Assembly (NCBI RefSeq): GCF_013019105.1
Contig: NZ_BLTE01000006.1
Coordinates: 124,001-188,000, forward strand
Reading direction: 5' to 3'
Length of the DNA: 64,000 nucleotides
From: Fundidesulfovibrio magnetotacticus
GTDB taxonomy: Bacteria > Desulfobacterota > Desulfovibrionia > Desulfovibrionales > Desulfovibrionaceae
Both the position numbers and the translations under genes were made by a program. The stretch's first letter is position 1. Every line of letters starts with the position of its first letter. Positions 8,077 to 16,892 of the stretch are shown here, piece after piece. The notes below the pieces were generated by a model that was not told the DNA's origin, did no database searches, and saw only the letters and a program-made list of their open reading frames with translations.

Positions 8077-8654
8077 TGGACGCGCCCGGCTTCTTCGTGC
8101 ACCCCAAGGGCCTCTGCGAAAGCGCTCGCGTGGGCCAAGGCTCGCGCGTGTGGGCCTTCGCCCACGTGCTCCCCGGCGCGGAGATCGGCCGGGACGCCAA
8201 CATCTGCGACTTCGTGTTCGTGGAAAACGACGTGGTGCTGGGCGAGCGCGTCACGGTGAAGTGCCACGTGGCCCTCTGGGACGGCCTGCGCGTGGGCGAC
8301 GACGTGTTCATCGGCCCCGGCGTGTGCTTCACCAACGACAAGAACCCGCGCAGCAAACGCTACAAGACGCCGCTGCACACCATCATCGGGCGCGGGGCCT
8401 CCCTGGGCGCCGGGGCCGTGATCCTGCCCGGGATCGAGATCGGCCAGTACGCCCTGGTGGGCGCGGGCGCCGTGGTCACGCGCGACGTGCCACCCTTCGC
8501 CCTGGTCACCGGCAATCCCGCCAGGCAGCGCGGGCTGGCCTGCGTCTGCGGACGCCCGCTGGCGCGCGACGGCGAACTCCTAAAATGCCCCGGCGGCTGG
8601 CAGGGCCAGGCCCCCTCCCCGGACATGGACTGCCCCGCATGCGAACCATCCTGA
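8076..8654 (+). CDS. Hexapeptide-repeat sugar N-acyltransferase (WbpD/WlbB-like)
   Basis: A 192-residue left-handed beta-helix acyltransferase. The imperfect [LIV]GxxxxI repeats run from about residue 17 to 145 (VGQGSRVWAFAHVLPGAEIG; LGAGAVILPGIEIG; VGAGAVVTRDVPP), ending in the family signature TGNPARQRG. The C-terminal tail holds CVCG, one further Cys and CPAC, a small zinc-ribbon-like knuckle also seen in WlbB-type enzymes. These acetylate an amino group on UDP-sugars using acetyl-CoA. The gene starts within the stop of the SDR gene and overlaps the next gene by 16 nt. Together with the DegT domain downstream it implies synthesis of an N-acylated amino sugar. Confidence 0.9.
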   Translation: MDAPGFFVHPKGLCESARVGQGSRVWAFAHVLPGAEIGRDANICDFVFVENDVVLGERVTVKCHVALWDGLRVGDDVFIGPGVCFTNDKNPRSKRYKTPLHTIIGRGASLGAGAVILPGIEIGQYALVGAGAVVTRDVPPFALVTGNPARQRGLACVCGRPLARDGELLKCPGGWQGQAPSPDMDCPACEPS

Positions 8655-10771
8655 AACGCCTGGCCGTGGTGGTGCCGGTCTACGGCAACGAGGCCAGCCT
8701 CCCCGAACTCTACGAGCGCATCGACGCGGCCACGCGCGGCCTGGACGTGGAGCTGACCCTCCAGTTCGTCAACGACCGCTCACCCGACGGCAGCCAGGCC
8801 GTGCTGGAAAGCCTTGCCGCGCGCGACCCCCGCGTGCGCGTGATCCTGCTCTCGCGCAACCACGGCTCCTTCACGGCCATCGCCGCGGGCATGGCCCAGG
8901 TGGCCACCCACGACGCCGTGGTGATCCTCTCCGCCGACCTCCAGGACCCCCCGGAGCTGATCCCGGAGATGGTCCGGCGCTGGCGCGCGGGCATTCCCGT
9001 GGTGCTCTGCTCCCGCAAGGACCGCGACGACCCCCTGGCCTCGCGCCTCTTTTCCCGGGCGTTCTGGTGGTCCTTCCGGCGCTTCGCCATGCCCGACATG
9101 CCACCCGGCGGCTTCGACTTCTGCCTCATCGACCGCCGCGTGGTCCGCGTGATCCTGGAGTCCTCCGAAAAGAAGACCAGCCTCGTGGGCCTGATCCTCT
9201 GGGCCGGATTCGAGCGCAGCGTCATCCCCTACGAACGCGCCGCGCGCAAGCACGGACGCAGCATGTGGTCCATGGGGCGCAAGCTGGCCTACGCCTTCCA
9301 CTCCCTGGTGGCCTTCAGCTCGCTTCCCATGAAGCTTTTCGCGGGCTTGGGGCTGGTGGTGGGGGCGGCGGGCGTGCTCATGGCCTTCTACGTGCTCCTG
9401 GCCAACCTTTTCGGCTGGATCACCGTGCCGGGCTGGTCGGCACTGATGCTCATGCAGACGGTGATCCTGGCCACGGTGCTCCTGGGCTTCGGCGTGCTGG
9501 GCGGGTACCTGTGGATCAACCTGGAGCAGACCAGACGCCGCCCGCTCTTCATCGTGGACAAGACCGTGGGGCAGGACCTGGCCCCGGGCGACCGCGACGG
9601 ACGCGTGGACTTCTTCAGCCTGGAGCGCGTCTCGGCCCCGGCGCGCCACGGCCTGCGCGAGGCCGCCCACCGGGCGCTGGCCTCCCGCCGGATCATCCTG
9701 GGGCCGGAGGTGGAGCGCTTCGAGCGCGCCTTCGCCCGCTACGTGGGCGCACCCCACGCCGTGGGCGTGGCCAACGGCACGGACTCCATCACTTTGGCCC
9801 TCTGGGCGCTGGGCGTGGAGCCCGGCAGCCTGGTGGCCGTGCCCGCGCTCACCGCGCCGCCCACGGCCGTGGCCGTGCTGCGCGCCGGGTGCGTGCCCCT
9901 CTTCATGGACGTGGACCCCCAGACGCTCCTCCTGCCCGCCTCGGCCGTGGCCCGTGCGGCGGCGCTGGGGGCCAAGGCCGTCGTCCCCGTGCACCTCTAC
10001 GGAAACCTCTGCGACATGCCCGCCATCCGCGCCGAGGCCGACCGCCTTGGCCTGGTGGTGATCGAAGACTGCGCCCAGTCCACCGGCTCCGAGGCCTTCG
10101 GCCGCCACTGCGGCACGTGGGGCCACGCGGCCTCCTTCAGCTTCTACCCCACCAAGAACCTGGGGACCTACGGCGACGGCGGGGCCGTGGTCACGGCCGA
10201 CCCGGGCGTGGCCCAGCGCCTGGTCTCCATGCGCTTCTACGGCCAGGACGCCTCGGGCGTGTGCGTGCTGCCGGGCATGAACTCCCGCCTGGACGAGATG
10301 CAGGCCGCGCTGCTTACCGAACGCCTGGCCTGCCTGGACGAGCACAACGCCCGGCGCGTGGCCGTGGCCGCCCGCTACGACCAGGCCCTCTCCGCCCTGG
10401 ACCCCGTGCCCGGCCAGCCCGGACGCGTGCCGCACCTCTATGTGGTGCGCCCGGACGAACGCGCGGAGTTCAGGCGCTTCCTCTCCGAGCGCGGAGTGGA
10501 CACGGGCGTGCACTACTCCCAGGCCCTGAACCGGCACCCGTATCTTGCGGCACAGGGCCGCGTCGCCCAAGCCCCGGAGTCGCAAGCCCCCGCCGCTCCG
10601 GGAACGGTCGCCGTGGCGCACGGCCCGGACGCCAGGAGCGCGGACGCCGGATGCCCCACGGCCGAGGCGGCAGCCGCGCGCGTGACGAGCCTGCCCTGCT
10701 ACCCGGGCATCCCCGAGGCCCACGTGGAGCGCGTGGTGGAGGCCTGCCGGGAGTGGGCCGCGCGCGGCTGA
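8639..10771 (+). CDS. Fusion of GT2 polyprenyl-phosphate glycosyltransferase and DegT/DnrJ aminotransferase
   Basis: A single 710-residue frame joins two enzymes. Residues 1 to about 300 are a GtrB/DPM1-like GT2: VVPVYGNEASLPELYE, FVNDRSPDGSQ, the metal-site ILSADLQDPPE, and two C-terminal membrane helices at about 230-252 and 270-294. Residues from about 337 are a PLP-dependent sugar aminotransferase (DegT/DnrJ/EryC1 family): ANGTDSITLALWALG, VIEDCAQSTG, and the PLP lysine K506 in FYPTKNLGTYGDGG. An Ala/Pro-rich insert of about 35 residues (about 640-676) interrupts the C-terminal domain. No stop or frame change separates the halves. The enzyme would make an amino sugar and transfer a sugar to a lipid carrier. 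Last gene of the operon. Confidence 0.9.
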   Translation: MRTILKRLAVVVPVYGNEASLPELYERIDAATRGLDVELTLQFVNDRSPDGSQAVLESLAARDPRVRVILLSRNHGSFTAIAAGMAQVATHDAVVILSADLQDPPELIPEMVRRWRAGIPVVLCSRKDRDDPLASRLFSRAFWWSFRRFAMPDMPPGGFDFCLIDRRVVRVILESSEKKTSLVGLILWAGFERSVIPYERAARKHGRSMWSMGRKLAYAFHSLVAFSSLPMKLFAGLGLVVGAAGVLMAFYVLLANLFGWITVPGWSALMLMQTVILATVLLGFGVLGGYLWINLEQTRRRPLFIVDKTVGQDLAPGDRDGRVDFFSLERVSAPARHGLREAAHRALASRRIILGPEVERFERAFARYVGAPHAVGVANGTDSITLALWALGVEPGSLVAVPALTAPPTAVAVLRAGCVPLFMDVDPQTLLLPASAVARAAALGAKAVVPVHLYGNLCDMPAIRAEADRLGLVVIEDCAQSTGSEAFGRHCGTWGHAASFSFYPTKNLGTYGDGGAVVTADPGVAQRLVSMRFYGQDASGVCVLPGMNSRLDEMQAALLTERLACLDEHNARRVAVAARYDQALSALDPVPGQPGRVPHLYVVRPDERAEFRRFLSERGVDTGVHYSQALNRHPYLAAQGRVAQAPESQAPAAPGTVAVAHGPDARSADAGCPTAEAAAARVTSLPCYPGIPEAHVERVVEACREWAARG

Positions 10772-10794
10772 CTCTGGAGCGGAGCAACGCAAAA

Positions 10795-10861
10795 GGGCCG
10801 CCGCCCGCCCTGTGGCGGAACGGCGGCCCGGAGCCATCCCCCCTGCGCGCTTCGCGCAGGG
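10795..10861 (-). terminator. Hairpins ending the minus-strand secreted-protein gene
   Basis: A 9-bp stem CCCTGCGCG-CTT-CGCGCAGGG (10841-10861) lies next to the stop of the minus-strand gene. A second 9-bp stem GGGCCGCCG/CGGCGGCCC (10795-10803 with 10821-10829) is followed on the minus strand by TTTT. The second fits a Rho-independent terminator on the minus strand, and its stem may also stop the converging glycan operon. Confidence 0.65.
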
Positions 10862-10867
10862 CTCAGG

Positions 10868-11131
10868 CTACTTCCAGCCGGATTCCTTGTCGCACTTGGC
10901 CCGCTCGGCCGGGTGCGTCTTCTCCCACTGCGTGATGGACTGGGTTTCGTTGTCGTCCATCAGGTTGTTCATGCAGGTGCAGTATTTGGTGACCACTTCC
11001 ACCGGCACGTTGGCGTCCTTGTTGTCCTGGATGCACTTGGCGATCCACTTGGCGTCGTCCTGCCCGGCGAAAGCCGCGGAGGCCATCAGCAGCAGGGCGG
11101 CGCAGCACAACGTCGCTATCCGTTTCATCAT
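10868..11131 (-). CDS. Small secreted cysteine-containing protein
   Basis: An 87-residue protein with a clear signal peptide (MKRIATLCCAALLLMASAAFA, cleavage after AFA, split here from the two adjacent Met starts at 11131 and 11128). The mature part of about 63 residues is acidic and has cysteines in KCIQDN, KYCTCMNN and AKCDKE, probably making two disulfides. AAAGGGG lies 8-12 nt upstream of the starts. It is a monocistronic gene between the two glycan operons, with its own terminator. No family is recognised; a periplasmic helical binding or stress protein is possible. Confidence 0.8.
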   Translation of the reverse strand: MMKRIATLCCAALLLMASAAFAGQDDAKWIAKCIQDNKDANVPVEVVTKYCTCMNNLMDDNETQSITQWEKTHPAERAKCDKESGWK

Positions 11132-11515
11132 GCAGAAGTCCCCTTTGTTTGGCAGTGCGGTCACGCGGGTGTCCGCGTACTGCCGGTTTGAAACCACGGC
11201 TTCAGCCTATCACACCTCGCAAATTCAGCGCAATACGGAATGAATTGTCTAGCCCACTAGGTATCGAACAGACCTCCCTCGAAAAGCGAATGCGGTTGGC
11301 GACAGGCGTTCCCAGTTCCGGCCTCCGAGACCTGAGATTCCCGGAGTTCGGGCGGAAGGGGGCCGCACGCGGACGGCGCGACATCGGAGCCACGCCTGCC
11401 GGGACTTTCGCCCACGAGGCTCCGGCGGCGGCCAAGCGCGGAGCGCAACCGGGAACTGGACGTCTTTGCCGCACGCAACCGGCGTCGGCGAATCCCGTCC
11501 ATGGGGCTTGTCACC
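11132..11515. other. Intergenic region, no gene seen
   Basis: No coding sequence with a plausible start or ribosome site is visible. The part near 11200-11270 is comparatively AT-rich and on the minus strand probably carries the promoter of the small secreted protein, but no strong -35/-10 pair stands out. The right end runs into the terminator of the aminotransferase operon. Confidence 0.4.
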
Positions 11516-11551
11516 AAAAGAGGCGCGCGGCACGTGGGCCGCGCGCCTCTT
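11516..11551 (-). terminator. Rho-independent terminator of the minus-strand glycan operon
   Basis: A 14-bp perfect stem AAGAGGCGCGCGGC/GCCGCGCGCCTCTT (11518-11531 and 11538-11551) with a 6-nt loop is followed on the minus strand by TTTT. It lies about 30 nt past the stop of the aminotransferase gene and is a textbook terminator. Confidence 0.85.
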
Positions 11552-11579
11552 CTCGGCGGAACGCGCAGGTGCGAGCGGG

Positions 11580-12698
11580 TCAGCCCTTGAAGACCCCCCG
11601 CACGGTCTCGATGACGTAATCGCATTCGGCGTCGGTCATCTTCGGGTAGAAAGGCAGGCTGATGGTGCGGTCACCGATGGCCTCGGCGTTGGGGAAGTCG
11701 CCGGGCTTGAAGCCGAAGGTCTCCCGGAACCATTCCAGCAGGTGGATGGCCCGGAAGTTCACGGCCACGCCCACGCCGGCCTGCTGGAGCGCCGGGAGCA
11801 GGGCGTCGCGCCGGGCGGGGTCCGCCCAGACGGTGTAGAGGTGGTGGCCGCTCTTGCCCACAACTTTGGGCCGTGCCACGTTCGTGCCCTCGAACCCCTG
11901 CTCGTAGCGTTTCCAGAGGGTGTTGCGCCTGGCCCAGAGCGCGTCCAGGCGGCCGAGCTGGTCCACCAGCAGGGCCGAGTGGATGTCGTCGAGGTTGCAC
12001 TTCCAGCCCAGGGTGAGCATGTCCCAGTGCTGGTAGAGGCCATGATAGCGCCCGGCCGCGTTCTTGCTCATGCCGTGCAGCGAGAGGAGCTTGGCCTTGC
12101 GGGCCACCTCCTCATGCCGGGTGATGAGCGCCCCGCCCTCGCCGCAGGCCAGGTTCTTGGTGGCATAGAAGCTGTAGCAGGCCGCGTCGGAGAGGTGCCC
12201 CGGGCGGACACCGTCGCGCTCGCCCTCCACGCAATGGGCGCAATCCTCGACAAGGAAGAGCTTGTGCTCGTCGGCCAGGACGCGCAGGGCCTTCATGTCC
12301 GCCATGACGCCGTAGAGGTGCACGGGCAGGATGGCCTTGGTGCGCGGGGTGACGGCGCGCCGGGCGGCCTCGGGATCCATGCAGCCGGTCTCGGGGTCCA
12401 CGTCCACGAGCACGGGGGTGGCCCCGGCGTGGACCACGCAGGTGGCCGAGGCGATGAAGGTCATGGCCGGGACGATCACCTCGTCTCCGGGGCCGACGCC
12501 CAGGGCCATGAGGGTCATCTGCATGGCCGCCGTGCAGGAGTTCACGGCCAACACGTTGGGCACGCCGGTGTATTCGGCGAAGCGGCGCTCGAATTCGGCC
12601 GTGACGGGGCCTGTGGTCAAAAAGACCGAATGGAGCACTTTGACGACGTTGGCGATGTCCTGCTCGTCGAGGTTGTGCCGGTAGAATTCCACCTTCAT
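11580..12698 (-). CDS. DegT/DnrJ/EryC1-family sugar aminotransferase
   Basis: A 372-residue PLP enzyme of the nucleotide-sugar aminotransferase family. It shows the substrate and PLP-phosphate region AVNSCTAAMQMTLMALGVG, the cofactor Asp in LVEDCAHCVEG, the Schiff-base lysine in YSFYATKNLACGEGG, and the C-terminal LPFYPKMTDAECDYV. It converts a keto-sugar nucleotide to the 4- or 3-amino sugar using glutamate. It is the last gene of a five-gene minus-strand operon (GT2, methyltransferase, B12-radical SAM, GT-C protein, aminotransferase) and ends at a strong terminator. A second aminotransferase of the family is fused to a GT2 in the facing operon, so the two may act on different sugars. Confidence 0.93.
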   Translation of the reverse strand: MKVEFYRHNLDEQDIANVVKVLHSVFLTTGPVTAEFERRFAEYTGVPNVLAVNSCTAAMQMTLMALGVGPGDEVIVPAMTFIASATCVVHAGATPVLVDVDPETGCMDPEAARRAVTPRTKAILPVHLYGVMADMKALRVLADEHKLFLVEDCAHCVEGERDGVRPGHLSDAACYSFYATKNLACGEGGALITRHEEVARKAKLLSLHGMSKNAAGRYHGLYQHWDMLTLGWKCNLDDIHSALLVDQLGRLDALWARRNTLWKRYEQGFEGTNVARPKVVGKSGHHLYTVWADPARRDALLPALQQAGVGVAVNFRAIHLLEWFRETFGFKPGDFPNAEAIGDRTISLPFYPKMTDAECDYVIETVRGVFKG

Positions 12699-12783
12699 GG
12701 GAGGCCTCTCGGCGCGCGGCGCGCTGGCCGCGCGGTTACGGGTCGGTGGGGCGCGACGCCGGGCCTGTCAGGGCGGCCGTTCG

Positions 12784-15441
12784 TCACGGTTTGATCCTCA
12801 GGGTCACCTCGTGGCGGCCCGTCTGGAGGGGCACGGCCACGGTGTTGCCCGGCCCGCGCAGGACCCGGGCGGGTCGGCCGTCCACGTCGGCGATCCAGTG
12901 TCCGTGCCATGGAAGGGCGAACACGGCCTCTCCGGGGCCCGGCGTCTCCACGCGGGCGAAGGCCAGGCGCATGCCCAGGGCGGCGGGCTGGGCCTGTGGC
13001 TGGGGCACGATCTCCAGGGGCTCGGCCGAGACGGCGAGCACCGAACATGTCGCTCCGGGAGCGGCGGGGTTGATCTCGTAGCCGGCCTCGCGCCCGGGGA
13101 CGGTCCGGTAGGGCAGGTCCAGGGTCTGGCGTCCGGGACCGGCCAGCAGGGAGACCGGGCGCTCCCCGCCCTTGAGGAGCACGTCCATGGGGCCGTCGCA
13201 GTCCAGGACCAGGCGCACGCGCAGGAGGCCAGCCGGAACAGCGCCCTGTGCGGCGGGATCGTAGAGCGCGCCGAAGGGCTTGAGCCTGCCCCGGCCCAGC
13301 AGCCCTCCCCAGGAGCGCTCGCGGGCCTGCGTCGAACCGGGCGGCGGCGCGGGCAGAAAGAACACCCGGCCCTGGTAGCCCTGGTTGCGGTAGAGGGCCA
13401 CGCCTTGCGGCAGGGCCTCCAGGCCCGGCCCCTGGGCGGGCTCCAGGCGGTAGACGCCCGACTGGAGCACCTCGGAGCGGAAGGCGTCGTCCTGGAGGGC
13501 CAGTACGTACTTCACGCCCCAGAGGGTGAGCAGCTCGGGCGGAACCTGGTGCACGTAGGCCGGGGGCGCGGCCGGGTCGCGCAGGGCCGAGGTGAAGAGA
13601 CGTCCCGGCAGAGGCAGCACGGTGTCCGGGGTCTTGCCCAGAAGCTCCAGCCCAAGCGGGAACATGGAAAGCCCCCGATAGCTCAGGATGGTGAACTCCG
13701 GCTCGGCGTCGGCGCGCGTGAAGGTCCCCAGCGCCGCCTCGGCCGCGCCCGGGCCGGGAATATCCCCGGCGGCGGCGCCGTCCTTGCGGCGGTACACCGA
13801 ATAGATGTCGTCCTGGTAGAATCCGTAGGTTTCCCTGGGGAGACGGCTGCCGGTGTCCACGCGCAGCAGGGGCTCGTAGCCCGACGGTTCAGGGGTGCGG
13901 CGCACGGGGTCCAGGACCACGCCCAGGGCGAAGTCCGGACGCAGGGCATCCAGGTGCTCGCCCTGGTCGCCCGTGGGGACCAGGCGGTGGCGGAAGGGAT
14001 CGGCCATGAAACGGTCGGTGAAGCCCAGGTGTTCCTGGCGCGCCATGGGCACGCCCAGGGAGGCCCCGGCCGGGATGTTGTCGCGGACCCAGGCGTGGAC
14101 GCTCTGGCGGGTGGATGGTCCGCCCAGGAAACGCAGCACGGCCAGGGTGTCCGAGAAGGTGGCCAGGAGCACGGCCGCCACGCCGACAAGGCAGGCGGCG
14201 CGCGGAAGCGGGCCGCGCGCCGCGTCCCACAGCCATCCCAGAAGGAAGGCCACGAGCACGAGTGCCAGCACGGCCTGGGAATAGTAATAGTAGCTGAGCA
14301 CCAGCATGAGCTGCGCCCGGGCCAGCCACCACAGGAAAAGGCCGTTGCCGACGAAGAGCAGCAGGACCACGGCCTGGGCGGAGAGCCGGAAGCGCTCCGA
14401 GACCAAGCGCCAGAGGGCGAAGGCCAGGGCCGGGAGGACCAGGAGGTTCAGGGCCTGCCCCAGGTAGGGCTCAAAGTGGGTGAGGCGGTACCACGTCACC
14501 TCGGCGAAGGACTGGGGGAGGGGCAGGGCACCCGAATAGGCATGGAGCACGGAAGAATAGCGGGCGACGAAGCTCGTGAAGATCCTGGGCGCGTGCAGGA
14601 AGAGCGGGTTGGCGGCCAGGAAGGTGGCAAGCACCACGCAGCAGGCTTTGGCCGCCAGGATCAGGGCCTCGCGCGAGAGCCAGGGCAGGCCCCTGCGCCG
14701 CCGGGAAACGAAGAAGGCCGCCACGGCCAGGAGCCCGGCCGGGGCCAGGGTGAACTTCATGGAGAAGGCCAGGCCCAGGAAGGCGCAGGCGGTGAAGAGG
14801 TGGCGCGCCCGGCCGGAGCGCATGTGTTCGAGCAGGTTGAGCAGGGCCAGGAGGGTCATGGCCAGCACCACGCCCTCGGGCTTGAGGCGCAGCTCGTAGG
14901 CCGGGAGGAAGGGCATGGCAGCCAGGAGCCAGACGGCGATGGTCCCGGTGGCCTCCCGGTCGAAATTCCTGGCGATCCAGTAGACCGAGAGCGGCAGGAG
15001 CAGCAACACGACGAGCTTGTAGAGGGCGAAGAGCTGCCAGAGGGCGCGCAGCTCCTCGGGGTAGGCCACGTAGAAGAGGGGGTCGTCGCAGAGCTTCACC
15101 AGCCCGAGCTTCGCCCCCGCCCAGACCACGGCCCGGCCGCCGTGGAGCAGCGGCCCTCCGAAGTTGGTGCCTATGGAGAAGGTGTCCTTCACCTCGCCGT
15201 AGAGGCCCATGGCGTGTCCCATGGTCACCTGGGCGTCGTCCTCGTAAGTGTTCACGGGCACGAGCTTGGAGGTGTTGAGCAGGTAGCCCTCGGCGTCGGC
15301 CACGCCGTGCATGGATCGAATGGCCCAGAGGTTCACGGCGGCGAACACCGCCAGGCACAGGAGGATGTGCCCGGGCACGCCGAGGTCGAGCCCGGGGACG
15401 CGCTGGGCGTCCGGCGGAGGACGTTTTCCGAGGCGGATCAT
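12784..15441 (-). CDS. Large polytopic membrane glycosyltransferase (GT-C/PMT-like) with C-terminal soluble domain
   Basis: An 885-residue protein. The N-terminal half holds about 11 membrane segments. The first periplasmic loop contains acidic residues (NTYEDDAQVTMGHAMG) as expected for dolichyl/undecaprenyl-phosphate-sugar dependent GT-C enzymes. Residues from about 460 to the end are soluble and beta-rich, including a C-terminal stretch typical of bacterial YfhO/PMT-like proteins (FALPWHGHWIADVDGRPARV). The ATG at 15441 is 5 nt after the radical SAM gene's stop. A much longer open frame extends upstream but overlaps that gene out of frame. It probably adds a lipid-linked sugar, supplied by the GT2 of the same operon, to a surface glycan or protein. 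Confidence 0.85.
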   Translation of the reverse strand: MIRLGKRPPPDAQRVPGLDLGVPGHILLCLAVFAAVNLWAIRSMHGVADAEGYLLNTSKLVPVNTYEDDAQVTMGHAMGLYGEVKDTFSIGTNFGGPLLHGGRAVVWAGAKLGLVKLCDDPLFYVAYPEELRALWQLFALYKLVVLLLLPLSVYWIARNFDREATGTIAVWLLAAMPFLPAYELRLKPEGVVLAMTLLALLNLLEHMRSGRARHLFTACAFLGLAFSMKFTLAPAGLLAVAAFFVSRRRRGLPWLSREALILAAKACCVVLATFLAANPLFLHAPRIFTSFVARYSSVLHAYSGALPLPQSFAEVTWYRLTHFEPYLGQALNLLVLPALAFALWRLVSERFRLSAQAVVLLLFVGNGLFLWWLARAQLMLVLSYYYYSQAVLALVLVAFLLGWLWDAARGPLPRAACLVGVAAVLLATFSDTLAVLRFLGGPSTRQSVHAWVRDNIPAGASLGVPMARQEHLGFTDRFMADPFRHRLVPTGDQGEHLDALRPDFALGVVLDPVRRTPEPSGYEPLLRVDTGSRLPRETYGFYQDDIYSVYRRKDGAAAGDIPGPGAAEAALGTFTRADAEPEFTILSYRGLSMFPLGLELLGKTPDTVLPLPGRLFTSALRDPAAPPAYVHQVPPELLTLWGVKYVLALQDDAFRSEVLQSGVYRLEPAQGPGLEALPQGVALYRNQGYQGRVFFLPAPPPGSTQARERSWGGLLGRGRLKPFGALYDPAAQGAVPAGLLRVRLVLDCDGPMDVLLKGGERPVSLLAGPGRQTLDLPYRTVPGREAGYEINPAAPGATCSVLAVSAEPLEIVPQPQAQPAALGMRLAFARVETPGPGEAVFALPWHGHWIADVDGRPARVLRGPGNTVAVPLQTGRHEVTLRIKP

Positions 15442-15446
15442 GCCCG

Positions 15447-16874
15447 TCAGCGGCAGAAGAGGCTCTTGAAGAGCCCGATGCCCGACTTGGCCAGGGAGAG
15501 GAATTCGCCCGGCGAGCGGATGGACAGCAGGTGTTTGAGCACCATGCGCGGACGCATGTAAAAGCCCTTGTAGGCCGCCTGGTGCAGCTCCAGGAGCCGC
15601 TCGGGGCTGATGCCCCCGGGCACGTAGACGGGCTTGTCCAGGAAGTTGAACTCCGGGATGATGCCGTGCAGGAAGTACTCCGGATCCTGGAAGGAGCCGG
15701 TGCGCAGGGCGCGCTTGTAGTCCAGTGTGCCGGGCAGGGGCAGGAACATGGTGAAGGTGGCGATGTCGATGTCCAGCTCCTGGGCGAAGGCGATGGTCTG
15801 GCGGATGTCCTCTTCGGTCTCGCCGGGGAGCCCGACCATGAAGTAGCCCCGGATGGGGATGCCCACTTCCTGGGTGATGCGCACCTTCTCGCGGATCTCC
15901 TCCTTGGTGATGCCCTTTTTCATGTGGTCGAGCATGCGCTGGCTGCCGCTCTCGATGCCGTAGGCGATGAAGGAGCAGCCCGCCCCCTTGAGGGTGCGCA
16001 GGATCTCGCGGTCCACCAGGTTGATGCGCGACTCCACGTTCCAGGTGAGCCCGAACCCGCCCCGGTTGAGGCTCTCGCAAACGTTGAAGAGCAGCTCCTT
16101 GTCGGAGGTGAAGTTGTCGTCCCAGACGGAGACGTCGCGCGCGCCGTAGCGGTCGCGCAGGAGGAAGAACTCCTCCACGATGCGCTCCAGGCTGAAGTGG
16201 CGCACCCGGGAGCCGAAGGTGCGGTGGTCGCAGAAACTGCAGATGCCCGGGCAGCCGCGCGAGGTAAACATGGAGTGGGAGGGATAGTTGCGCGAACGCG
16301 CCGGGCTGGTGGAATAGAGGTGCATGGGCAGCAGATCGCGCGCGGGCAGGGGGAGCAGGTCCAGGGGGTCCACCAGGGGGCGGCGGCCGGTGTGGCGCAC
16401 CTTGCCGTCGTCCAGATAGGCCAGCCCCTTGATGCCCGAAGGGTCCTTGCCGCTCCGTGCCAGGTGTTCCACCAGCTCCAGCATGGTGATCTCGCCCTCG
16501 CCAGTGACCTCGAAATCCGCCCCGAAGCCCAGCAGGTGGCCCGGCATGGCCGTCACGTGCGGTCCGCCCGCCACGATGGGCGCGCGCACCCCTTCGCGCC
16601 GCGCGGCCTGCATCAGCTCAATGCAGCGCGTGGCGTAGGACGACAGGGCCGTGAGCCCCACCACGTCGTAGCCGTGCATGGAGCGCGCCACCTCTTCCAG
16701 GGGTCTGGGCTGGGCTATGCCGTCATAAACGGCAGGCTCGTGGCCATGGGCCCGCAGATAGGAAGCGATGTAGGCCACGCCAAGGGAGGGCAGCTTGCTG
16801 GCGGTGGACTCCGCCCCCTTGGTGAACAGCTCGCTGGCGGCCAACGGCGGGACGATGAGCAGGACTTTGGCCAT
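15447..16874 (-). CDS. B12-binding-domain radical SAM protein
   Basis: A 475-residue enzyme with an N-terminal cobalamin-binding Rossmann domain (VLLIVPPLAASE; VVGLTALSSYA; GGPHVTAMPG) and a radical SAM barrel. The [4Fe-4S] motif is C208-x3-C212-x2-C215 in RGCPGICSFCDH. Further conserved features are VWDDNFTSD and IAYGIESGSQRMLDHMKKG. The B12-binding DxHxxG motif is not evident, as in many base-off class members. Relatives include BchE, hopanoid methylases and sugar or lipid C-methyltransferases. Placed between a GT-C protein and a SAM methyltransferase, it may methylate or rearrange a glycan or its lipid carrier. The substrate is unknown. Confidence 0.92.
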   Translation of the reverse strand: MAKVLLIVPPLAASELFTKGAESTASKLPSLGVAYIASYLRAHGHEPAVYDGIAQPRPLEEVARSMHGYDVVGLTALSSYATRCIELMQAARREGVRAPIVAGGPHVTAMPGHLLGFGADFEVTGEGEITMLELVEHLARSGKDPSGIKGLAYLDDGKVRHTGRRPLVDPLDLLPLPARDLLPMHLYSTSPARSRNYPSHSMFTSRGCPGICSFCDHRTFGSRVRHFSLERIVEEFFLLRDRYGARDVSVWDDNFTSDKELLFNVCESLNRGGFGLTWNVESRINLVDREILRTLKGAGCSFIAYGIESGSQRMLDHMKKGITKEEIREKVRITQEVGIPIRGYFMVGLPGETEEDIRQTIAFAQELDIDIATFTMFLPLPGTLDYKRALRTGSFQDPEYFLHGIIPEFNFLDKPVYVPGGISPERLLELHQAAYKGFYMRPRMVLKHLLSIRSPGEFLSLAKSGIGLFKSLFCR

Positions 16875-16892
16875 GGTTTTTTCCCGGGCCGC

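Noticed and set aside
12697-15561. 954-codon plus-strand open frame opposite the large GT-C protein
   Set aside because: The opposite strand encodes a convincing membrane protein; this frame has no ribosome site or fold and is Gly/His/Gln-rich.
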